This document shows positions 38,301-50,300 of a stretch of 64,000 bases of DNA, piece by piece. Under the pieces are notes generated by a model. The model was given only the letters and a program-made list of their open reading frames with translations, was not told the DNA's origin and did no database searches. Each line of letters opens with the position of its first letter. Within the stretch, counting starts at the first letter, position 1. Origin of the DNA: Aldrovandia affinis (taxonomy: Eukaryota > Chordata > Actinopteri > Notacanthiformes > Halosauridae); the NCBI GenBank assembly GCA_029706075.1, contig JAINUG010000115.1, positions 2,745,001 to 2,809,000 on the forward strand, read 5' to 3'. A program made the position numbers and the translations under genes.

Positions 38301-41300
38301 AAACAACACAAATAGTCCTTGAGGCTCATGCGGCTTAACAGACCACTGGAAGGGCATTCTAAGTGTAGGAGTGGGGTGGACCTCATCCCTCCAGATACCA
38401 GGGCAGGGCGGGGGATGGAACCAGCAGCTAGGGTCTGGGCCAGCGGCATCCGGCTAACACATGGCAGGGGTGGGGGGTTGACTCTGGGGCAGGTGAGCTC
38501 CGGGCAGGTGCCCTGAAGCCGGGAGAAAAGAGGAAAGGTGCAATTATGACTATGATAAATATCACGCCGGATCAGGGGGAAGAGTAGTGATAACACTTTT
38601 GCACCAGCAGAAGTAATCTAGGGCAGCATAACTAATTAGGTGAGTGGCACAGGAGCACGCAGCCATGAGGGCACTCAGAGACCATCCCACCACATCATCA
38701 GCAGTCCTGATAGGGGCGGATCATCACTTATGATCGGTGACAGTAAGGATAGCTCATTGCACCAGAAGGCTCTATTGCTACGCCCCCTCCACATCTGCAC
38801 CTAATGACTATAAGAGAGACTAAAGAGATGCGTTTTTAACCTAGACTTGAAAATTGAGACCGTGTCTGACTCCTTCACAGAGATGGGTAGACTGTTCCAC
38901 AGTAAAGGAGCTCTATAGGAGAAAGCTCTGCCACCTGCTGTATTTTTGATATTCTAGGGACTACCAAGTTGCCTGCATCTTGTGAGCGAAGTGAACGTGG
39001 GGATTGTACGGATGAAGTAGATCCGTCAAGTAAGAGGTGCAAGTCCATGCAACACCTTATAAGTTAAGAGGAGTACCTTATAGTCTACACGATAGTTTAT
39101 AGGAAGCCAGTGAAGTGCGCTAACACAGGACTAATGTGCTCATATTTCTTTGTTCTAGTCAGGATCCTTGCAGCAGCATTCTGTACGAGTTGTAGGCTCC
39201 TGAGTGAGGCATTGGAACAGCCAGACAGTAATGCATTGCAATAATCTAATCTAGATGTAACAAAGGCATGTACCAATTTTTCTGCATCTATTAATGACAG
39301 GAAGCCCCTAATTTTGGCAATATTCCTCAGGTGAAAAAAGGCTACTCTGGAAATGTTTTTGATGTGACTATCAAATGAGAGACCAGGATCTATAGTAACA
39401 CCAAGGTCTTTTACCGCCAAACTTGCAGCAACAGAGCAACCATCCAGATTAAGAGATAAATCTATATGTTCTGAGAAGTCTTTCCAACATACAATGCTTT
39501 GATGCCTGCTACGGTATAGTACCTATATTGGTCAAACTTCAAACAATGTACTCACCACTGGGCATGCTGAGGATTCAATAAAATGTTCTCTTTGAATCAA
39601 CAACCAAATGTATTGTTTTCAGAGGAATGCAGGAAGACATTTCTAGAAAAGTATTTGGTTGCTATACGTACTTACAATTGACCAATTATGTGTCTTGGAA
39701 CTTTATACCAATGGTATCATATCTTTCAATTTTGTTAATCATATTGAGTGTTGTACTTCATGTAAAAATATACAGTTCGTAAAATGAAACTTTCCGTCTT
39801 TCCTTAAGTCAATATTCCTCAACATTTGGGCACACTGGTTTTGTGTTTTTGGAGGTCAGTGGACAGTGGTAGCTATCAGCTGTTCATCCTTTGGAAAACA
39901 ACGTGTAGTCAGAAGGGGGTTTGTTCTAACAGAATGATATACAGGTATTACAAGTACAGGATTTGTTTTCAAAGTATTTCTCTTCATTTATGCCCCTTAC
40001 TAATTGTAATACAGATTTGTATACATTTCAATTGAATTACATGAATTAACCAGTCAATTTAGTGTCACTGAACAATTCATTGAACCCTATCGCCCCTTGG
40101 TAATGCCATTGCCCCTCAAACACTTTACTATGCTGTAAATGTTATTGATAGTACAGACTTCTCTGGGAAGACAAGCTTGTCTCAGTTTTGTGGTATTCCT
40201 ATGATGTATTGCGACCTGCAAATTGTCTCCACTTTAGGTTGATCTTTTGTGTTTCCTCAGATTGTGTATAAGGGGAACCCATATGCTGACCACAACTCCA
40301 CAGCCTATAGCACATATGAAAGGGGGGTGGAGGTGGGCTGCTGGGGCTTGTGCATCAACGCTGTGTCCTCCGCTCTATACTCATGTGAGTCACGGTTCAC
40401 TTTATGCTTTACATTTTAGATAAATGACACTGTTGAAATATAACAGCTAAAGTGCGACAATATGTGAAGATTTGACACAGAGTGAAGTCATATCATCACT
40501 CTGTCTGAGTTATCCTGAAAGATATTAGGATAAGTATAAGGATCTGTATTTGCCATGTTATACACAGTTTTTACACAGGGTGATTGGAATGTATCTTTTC
40601 ACATACCTCTCCTAGATACAAACACACACCATCAGAGAGGTCAGAGCGCAGGGTCAGCCATACTACGGCAAGCCTGGAGCAGTTAGAAGTTCAATGCCTT
40701 GCTCAAGGGCACTTCGGCAGTGCCCTAGGAAGTGAACTGGCATCCCTCCGGTTTCAGATATGGCAGTAGTAAAGAATGATGGACTAACTGTAGATGAACT
40801 AAATTGAGGTATTCAAATGCTGACATTTAAAAAAAAAAAAAGAAAGAAAGATGTATACAGACAATAATTAATCGCAGCTGAGGCATAATGCATGAGGACC
40901 TTCTATAACCGTGTTATAGAGTATAAGGCGAACCATTCCCTGAAATTATCTATAGTATTTATATAGAAACGATCTATGAAATGAAATTTCCACTGGGGGA
41001 AAGTGAAACAAGTAATGACCCTTGGAGTGTGAAAAAGCAAGAATCTTTGCTGTCTCTCTTCAGATGTGCAGCGCCTCCTCCTGCCCTACATTGGCCTGAA
41101 GGGGCTCTACTTTGTAGGATACTTTGCTTTCGGGCTTGGTACCAGCCTGATCGGCCTGTTCCCCAACATCATTGCCACCCTGACCCTGTGCAGTGTCTTT
41201 GGTGTGATGTCCAGCACCCTCTACACCATCCCGTTCAACCTCATCTCGGAGTACCACAAGGAAGACGAGGTCAGGTTCCCCAACACACTGAAGCAGGGGT

Positions 41301-44300
41301 TGCCAACCCTGGTTCATTTTTATTGCAGTTTTTATGTTGGCGACCAAATACTTTTTAGTTTTAATACCAATTTGCTTTGGTTTCAGGTTTAATACTAAGT
41401 TTAAAACACATAAAAACTCAAAAGTCTTTCAATCTTTTTTCTTTCTCTGCCTAGAATATTAAAAAATATCATTGCACAGTGATAGAAAAGCACAACTAAA
41501 ATTGGCGGTCAAACAAAATGTCATGTACTGTAAATAATATGATTTCCATATTTAAATGTGAAAACATGCATGATATTACATACTTCCAGCATATGAAAGT
41601 GGCTATATTTTATCTAGTTAAATGTACAAACATAGTTTATATATATTAACATGATGGGCACACATGCTTGGATTTAAAGGTCTTTGTGGTTTCTCTGATG
41701 GTACATCCCATACCTGACAGAAGTACTACTAATAATAATAATTATATATATATATACTGTATATAGTGTGGTCCAAAAGTCTGAGTCCACTACCAAGATC
41801 TGTTTGTTCTCATCATTCATCAAAAACGAACACAAATGTTTTACTCTGGAGAACAATTTGACCTCTAACTACTTCACTAAGCTCTGCTAACATAATTCCA
41901 AACAGCTGCAAACACTTTTGCAAAGGGAAGTGTCCTTCTTCAAAATGAAAGTACCTGCAGTAGCAACGAGAATACCGAGGACTGTGGTGTTTGCAGAGAA
42001 AAACAAATGGCTTGGTTTTCAAGGTTGCAAAAACACTTTATTAGAGCACATCGCTCTGATCCAGATACATTCGTACTGCCACGTCAGGAAGCTCTGGACT
42101 CCCTCAATCCACTCCCCGCTTATCTCTACTTCCCGGCTGACACGTCACCTGTCAGGTGAGTCCGAGAACGTGGGCGTGTTGCCGTAGGGAATTCTGCCTC
42201 TCTCTCTCCAGTGCTCACTACACAAGCCCCCCCAGAATTTACTGTGGCAGCAAACCGCCTAGGGGTCTGGATTACACGGCCAAACCTCCCCAGTCTCTTG
42301 CCCGCAGCCCCGGACGGATCAGGACCCATACCAGAGTCAGTTTTAGGGCTGTCACCAGGGTCAGGGTTTAAGTCAGGGGCAGGATTTCTCGACCTGAGAG
42401 CGGAGGGCGACCTCTCTGCGCGGAGGACAAGCGACCTCTACCGGCGAATCTAAATCGACGTGCGCCGGTTTTAAGCGGTCTACAGTAATGCGGTCAGATC
42501 TACCACCGATATCCAAAACAAAAATTTCTCCCCGGACTTTATTACTCAAATGGTCCCTCGTAAGGAGGCTGCAAAGGGCTACGATGCTTATCTTGGCGCA
42601 CAAACACAAAGCGCGCCTCACCCAAAACCTGGATGAACGTGGGAGCGGGCAAACCGTGATGTGTCGAGGCACAGGGGCGAACGATTTCAGACCGTCCCGC
42701 AGAACCGGGAGCTGGCGCGTAGCTGACCAAGGCACCGAACAGCTAGGTAGAAACTCCCGGTACGTGCAACGGTTGCCCATAAACCAGCTCCGCAGAAGAT
42801 GCTCCTAAATCAGCCTTAGGGGCCGCCCTAAGACCCAGTAAGACCCATGGGAGTGTATCAAAACAAGCGTCCCCCTGCAGTGCAGCGGAGGGACACTTAA
42901 TGAACGGTGAAAACGCCGCACATCCCGTTAGCCTGAGGGTGATACGCCGTAGTCCAATGCAGCGTCACCCCCAACTGCCGAGCTATCGCGCCCACAACTC
43001 TGACGTAAACTGAGCCCCACGGTCGGAGGATAAATCGGCCGGAACCCAAACGCGAGACCCACGCACTAATAAACGCCCGAGCCACCTCAGCAGTGGTGGT
43101 GGACGCCAGCGGTATTACTCCCGCCAACGCGTGGTCCTATCTACAATTGTTAAAAGGTGTGTGTAACCCCGCGACGGAGGCAACGGCCCCACTAGATCCA
43201 CATTAACGTGGTCAAACCGCCTTCAGGGACGGGCGAACGGGCGCTAAAGGAGCCTTAGTGTGCTTGTGAACTTTAGCCCGTTGACACGCTAAGCAAGCAT
43301 TCACCCAGTCACGAACATCCTTTTTTTCAGGCCATGCCACACAAACCTTCCAGACAATAGTTTTTGCGACGCCTTGGCCCGGATGGGATAGGTTGTGTAA
43401 AACCTCAAAATACGCCGCTGCTAAACCACGGCACCACCGGTCTGGCGACCCCGGTGGACACATCACAAAGGAGTGGGGTGCATGAAGGACCAAAACTCAC
43501 CTCCTGCAGCTGCAGACCTGCAGCTGCGCGCGTGAACGCCTGCACCGGGATCAGACGCCTGGTCAGCAGCCATTTGCCCGTAATCCACCCTTAAATTGAC
43601 CGCGTCCACTATGGACCGCGAAGACAGTCAGCCACCACGTTGTCCTTACCTGCGACGTGCTGGATGTCCGTGGTGAATTCGGAGACGAATGCCAACTGCC
43701 TTTGCTGACGGGCGACCATGGCTCCTTAACCATAGCCATAGCTAGGGCTAAAGGCTTGTGGTCTACAAAAAGCCGTGAACGTCGCGGCCTTCGAGCAGGA
43801 ACCGGAAATGACGCACAGCTAAATAAAGAGCAAGGAGCTCACGATCGAACGTGCTGTATTGCGCCAGCAGGACGGAGCTGGCGGCTAAAAAACAAGCGGC
43901 TGCCAAACCCCATTAACTAGCTGTTCATGCACCCCGCCAACCGCAAAATCCGATGCATCCGTGGTTACAGAAACCGCACGTCCAATCAAGGGTGCGTAAG
44001 TAGAGTAGCATTCGCTAATGCCTCTTTCGCTTTTAAAAAGCATGCGACATCTCGGCCGACCAACTTACCAGTTGCTTTGCTGTAGCCCCTTTAAGGGCAG
44101 CGACAGGGGCAGCATTAGCCGAGCGGCTCTGGGAATGAAACGATGGTAAAATGTACCATGCCCAAAAACTCCTGCAAAGCCCGAACTGTAACCGGTCGCG
44201 GAAAATTTTGAATAGCCTCGACCTTAGAAGGGAGGGCACCGCACCTTTCCCCGGTTGACGCGGTGGTCGAGGAAATCCACCACGGAACCCCAAATTGACA

Positions 44301-47300
44301 TTTCGCCAGATTAATAATTAACCCGTGTTCGCTGAGGCGCGCAAAAAGGGCCCGGAGATGGGCCTGGTGCTCATCGCTGGTGACACTGGCCACCAGGATG
44401 TCGCCTAAATAAACGAAAAGAAAAGGCATATCCGAAAACCCTATCCATTAAGCGCTGAAAGTTTGGGCCGTTTTTAACCTGAAAGGCATTCTTAAAAACT
44501 CAAATAGCCCAAACGGGTTATTACCGCGGTTTTAGGGATATCTTTATGCTGAACCGAACCTGGTGATAACCCCTGATCAAATCAATTTTTAAAACAAAAC
44601 CTCCCAGCTAATCGAGCCGAGAAATCCTGTATGTACGGTATAGGGTAGCGGTCAGGAGTCGTGCGTCATTAAGTCGTCGATAGTCCCCGCAAGGGCGCCC
44701 ACCCCTGTTTTCGGAACCAAGTGGAGGGGTGAGGCCCAAGGACTGCTGGACCTACGCACAATCCCAAGCTGTTCCATGGAGTCAAACTCCGCTTTAGCCA
44801 CAGCCAGCTTGCGGGTCCAACCGCCTTGCCCGGGCGTGGACCGGCGGACCCGTAGTGGCGAGCAAATGATCCACCCCATGCTTGACGGCTGCCAAGAGAA
44901 CGTGGGCGTAGTGAGGTCCGGGAAATCCATCAGGAGGCGCTGAAACATATCCGCAGATGACAGGGCGCTAGACAGCTTGGACGTCCCGGTGCTGCTGGGA
45001 GAACCCGGAAGCGTTGCGAATGTCTCCGCATTCACCAGCCGTCTGTTCCTCACATCGACCAGCAGGCTGTTAGCACACAGAAAATCTGCGCCTCAACAAC
45101 GGGTAGACACAAGCGCTAGCACAAACACCCACTGGAAATGTTGCCCATCAAAACAAAGGTCCACTGCTCGTCTGCCAAAAGTGGGGATAGTGCTGCCGTT
45201 GGCTGCCTCCAGAGGTGGTCCACGACCCCCAGTCTGTACGTCCAAAGCAGACGAGGGAGGACGCCTAACCTGCGCGCCTGTGTCGCATAGAAATCGCCGA
45301 TCAGAAACAGAGTCCGTAAAAAAAGCAAACTGCTAGCCTTGCCGACACTCAACGCAGCGCCACGGGCGGTCTGCCGCTTTCCCGACGCCGAAAGAGCAAG
45401 GCGGACGGCACTGCTTAGCGCGTGTGCCAAACCTGGCATGATAGTAGCAGAGGCCCGCTGTAGGTCGCTGCCGCTGGGTAGCGGCGATGACATCCTCCCG
45501 GATAGCCTGCACATCAGCAGCGCCAACCACCCTTACTGCAGGACCGGGCATCCGGCTGGAGTTTAAAACTTTATCGGCTTCCCTGGCCAGAGCCCTGAGG
45601 TCTTTCACCGGGAACCTGCCAGAGTTGCACGCACTTGACTGGGCATCTGCTGCATAAACAATTCCCCGAATATGAAACACGGTTGGTGGTTACCCAAAAG
45701 TGTCAGCATATGGTCCATTAACTCCGACGGTTTAGAATCCCCAAACCAGGCAGTGTAAGGAGCTTGGCAGCACGCCAGGTTCTGACAGCTCGAAAGTCTC
45801 CAACAGGAGCTGTTTGAGAGCCAAGTACTTATCGCCTTCCCGGAGGATCCTGAGTAGGCTTAATACCCGCGATGCTGTCGAACTATTTAGAGCAGCAACC
45901 ACGTAGAAGTATTTCGTGTCCTCCTGCGTTATGCCTCTCAACGCGAACTGCGCTCCGCTTGAGCGAACCACACGGCGGCATGTTCCTGCCAGAACTCCGG
46001 GAGCTTGAGAGCGACGCGCGTGCATCTTTCGTGAAAAAAATACAATAAATAATCACTTCGGAATCGTCCGAAGAAACGTCGGGGTCACCAATGTGGTGTT
46101 TGCAGAGAAAAACAAATGGCTTGGTTTTTCAAGGTTGCAAAAACACTTTATTAGAGCACATCGCTCTGATCCAGATACATTCGTACTGCCACGTCAGGAA
46201 GCTCTGGACTCCTCAATCCACTCCCCGCTTATCTCTACTTCCCGGCTGACACGTCACCTGTCAGGTGAGTCCGAGAACGTGGGCGTGTTGTCGTAGGGGA
46301 ATTCTGCCTCTCTCTCTCCAGTGCTCACTCCGGACGGATCAGACCCATACCAGAGTCAGTTTTTAGGGCTGTCACCAGGGTCAGGGTTTATCAGGGGCAG
46401 GATTTCGACCTGAGAGCCGGGAGGGCGACCCTCTGCGCTGAGGACAAGCGACCTCTACCGCGAATCTAAATCGACGTGCGCCCGGTTTTAAGCGGTCTAC
46501 AGTAATGCGGTCAGATCTACTTCACCGATATCCAAAACAAAAATTTCTCCCCGACTTTATTACTCAAATGGTCCTCGTAAGGAGGCTGCAAAGGGCTACT
46601 TATGCTTATCTTGGCGCACAAACACAAAGCGCGCCTCACCTAAACCTGGATGAACGTGGGAGCGGGCAAACCGTGATGTGTCGAGGCACAGGGGCGAACG
46701 ATTTCAGACCGTCCCGCAGAACCGGAGCTGGCGCGAGCGACCAAGGCACCGAACAGCTAGGTATGAAACTCCTGGTACGTGCAACGGTTGCCCATAAACC
46801 AGCTCCGCAGAAGATGCTCCTAAATCAGCCTTAGGGGCCGGCCCTAAGACCCAGTAAGACCCATGGGAGTGTATCAAACCAAGCGCCCCTCGCAGTGCAG
46901 CGGGAGGGACACCTTTAATGAACGGTGAAAACGCCGCAGACATCCCGTTAGGGGCCTGAGGGTGATACGCCGTAGTCCAATGCAAAGGCCACCCCAACTG
47001 CCGAAGCCACGCCGCCCACAACTCTGACGAAACTGGAGCCCCACGGTCGGAGGATAAATCGCCGAACTCGGAACGCTGACCCACGCGACTAATAACGCCC
47101 GAGCCACCTCAGCAGTGGTGGTGGACGTCAGTGTATTACCTCCGGCCACCCGGTGGTCCTATCTACAATTGTTAAAAGGTGTGTAACTCCCCGCGACGGA
47201 GGCAACGTCCCCACTAGATCCACATTAACGTGGTCAAACCGCTTTCAGGGACGGCACGGCGCTAAAGGAGCCTTAGTAAAGCTTGTGAATCCTGAGCCCG

Positions 47301-50300
47301 TTGACACGCTAAGCAAGCATTCACCCAGTCACGAACATCCTTTTTTCAGGCCATGCCACACAAACCTTCCAGACAATAGTTTTGCGACGCCTGCGGCCCG
47401 GATGGATAGGCTGTAACTCAAAATACGCTGCCAACCACCGCACCACCGGTCTGGCGACTCTGTGGACACATCACAAAGGAGTGGGGTGGCGAAGGACCAA
47501 AACTCACCCTGCAGCTGCAGACCTGTAGTCGCCATGCGTAACGCCTGCACTTCGGGATCAGACGCCTGGTCAGCAGCCATTTGCCCGTAATCCACCCCTT
47601 AAATTGGACTGCCATTCACTATGGACCATAAAGACAGTCAGCCACCACGTTGTCCTTACCTGCGTACGCCGTGCTGATGTCCGTGGTGAATTCGAGACGA
47701 ATGCCAACTGCCTTGCTGATTTGATGACCATACTCTTAACCATAGCCATAGCTAGGGCTAGCGCGCTTGTGGTCTAAGCAAAAGCCGCGGAACGTGGCGG
47801 CCTTCGAGCAGGAACCGGAAACACTACGCCAGCCAAATAAAGAGCAAGGAGCTCACGATCGAACGTGCGTGCTGTAATTATACTAGCAGGACGGAGCTGG
47901 CGGCTAAAAAACAAGCGGTTGCCAAACCCCATTAACTAGGCTGTTCAGTGCACCCCCGCCAACCGCAAAATCCGATGCATCCGTGGTTACAGAAACTGCA
48001 CGCCTCGCCATTAAGGGTAAGTAGAGTAGCATTCGCTAATGCCTCTTTCTGTTTTTAAAAGCATGCGACATCTCGGCCGACCAACTTCTTACCAGTTGCT
48101 TTGCTGTATTCCCTTTAAGGGCAGCGCACTGTGGGCAGCATTAGCCGAGCGGCCTCTGGGAATGAAACGATGGTAAAATGTACCATGCCCAAAACTCCTG
48201 CAAAGCCCCAACTAGAATCAGTCGCGAGAAAATTTTGAATAGCCTCGACCTTAGAAGGGAGGGGCACCGCACCTCTCGGTTGACGCGGTGGCCGAGGAAT
48301 CACCACGGAACCTTCAAATTATTTGCCAGATTAATTAACCTCGTGGTTCGCTGAGAGGCGCGGCAAAAGGGCCCGGAGATGGGCCTGGTAAGCCATCGCT
48401 GGCATACTGGCCACCAGGATGTCGTCTAAATAAACGAAAAGAAAAGGCATATCCCGCAAAACCCCATCCATTAAGCGCTGAAAGTTTGGGTCAATTTAAC
48501 CCGAAGGCATTCTTAAAACTCAAAAGCTACCCAAACGGGTTAATGTGTTTTAGGGATATCTGCGCTGAACCGAACCTGGTGATAACCCCTGATCAAATCA
48601 ATTTTCGAAACAAACCCTCCCAGCTAATCGAGCCGAAATCCTGTATGTACGGTATAGGGTAGCGGTCAGAGTCGTGGGCGCCATTAAGTCGCTGATAGTC
48701 CTCGGGCAAGGGCGCCTACCCCCTGTTTTCGGAACCAAGGGAGGGGTGAGGCCCAAGGGATCTGCTTGACCTACGCACAATCCCCAAGCTGCCCATGGAG
48801 TCAAACTCGCTTAGCCACAGCTAGCTTGCGGGTCCAACCGCCTTTGCCCGGGCGTGACCGCGGACCCGGGCAGAGGCGATAAATGATCCACCCCATGCTT
48901 GACGGGCGTCAAGAGAACGTGGGCGCAGTGAGGTCCGGGAACCACTGTGAGGCTACTGAAACATATCCGTGAGATGACAGTGCCAGGACAGCTTGGACGT
49001 CCCAAAGCTGCTGGGAGAACCCGGGAAGCGGCTATGGCTGTCTCCGCATTCACCAGCCGCCTGTTCCTCACATCGACCAGCAGGCTGTTAGCACACAGAA
49101 AAATCTGCGCCAACAACGGGTGGTAGACACAAGCGCTAGCACAAACACTCACTGGAACAAGTTGCCCATTTAAAACAGCATTCATGTCTGCTTGCCCAAG
49201 GTAAGGATAGTGTTGCCGTTGGCTGCTCTCCAGAGGTGGTCCACGACTTCAGTCTGTACGTCCAAAGCAGACGCAGGGAGGATTGCCACCTGCGCGCCTG
49301 TGTCGCATAGAACGCCGATCAGAAACAGAGTCCAGAATAAAAGCAAAACTGCTAGCCTTGCCGACACTAACAAGAAAATAATGGCGCCAGCTCATGCTTC
49401 CCCACCAGTAGATACAAGACGCACTAGCAGCAGGCTAAACTGAGATGATAGTAGCAGAGGTCTGGCTGTAGGTCGCTGCCGCTGGGTAGCGGCGATGACA
49501 TCCTCCCTTCGGGATAGCCTGCACATCAGTGCGCCCAACTAATTCTTACTGCAGGACCTCATGCAACTGAGTTTAAACTTTACTGCTTCCCGGCCAGAGC
49601 CCTGAGGTCTTTCACCGGGGGAACCTGCCAGAGTTGCACGACTTGACTGGGCATCTGCCGCATAAACAATCCTGAATACAGAAATCACGCCATGGTGGTT
49701 ACCCAAAAGTTTTGTGATATGGTCTGGGGGTCCATTAACTCCGACGGTTTGAACCCCAAACCAGTGGAGTGTAAGGAGCTTCTGCAGCACGCCGGTGTTC
49801 TGACAGCTAGCTCGAAAGTCTCCAACAGGAGCTGTTTGAGAGCTGGGCACTTTATCGCCTTCTCCGGAGGATCCTGGATAGCTTAATACGCATGCTGCTC
49901 TAACTATTTAGAGCAGCAACCACGTAGAAGTATTTGCGGTTCTCTGCGTTATGCTCAACGCGAACTGCGCTCCGCTTGAGCGAACCACACGGCGGCGGCC
50001 CTGCCAGAACTCCGGGAGCTTGAGAAAGAGCATGCTGTGTGTCTTTCTTGAGAAAAATACAATAAATAATCAATGAATCACCCAAGAAAACGCCGGGTCA
50101 CCAATGTGGTGCCGTGAAAGTTGCCAGCTGGTTTGGTTTTTCAAGGTTGCAAAACACTTTATTAGAGCACATCGCCTCTGATCCAGATACATTCGCATTT
50201 ACACGTCAGAAGCTCTGACTCCCTCAATCCACTCCCGCTTATCTCTACTTTCCCGGCTGGAGGCCATGAACACCTGTCAGGTGAGTCCGAGAACGTGGGC

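Larger units (their letters stand above)
34836..40260 (+). other. slc45a2: slc45a2 intron 4
   Basis: A 5.4-kb intron, larger than expected because of three insertions: SINE 35270-35655, Tc1 36051-37672 and LINE 38100-39480. At 35030-35090 there is a hairpin-like pair (acatgcaagctctatgtttt / gtggagcttgcatgtgct). Other parts show nothing recognisable. Confidence 0.7.

Noticed and set aside
42156..42808. Plus-strand ORFs across the Gypsy units
   Set aside because: They are antisense shadows of the integrase region, which is coded on the minus strand.
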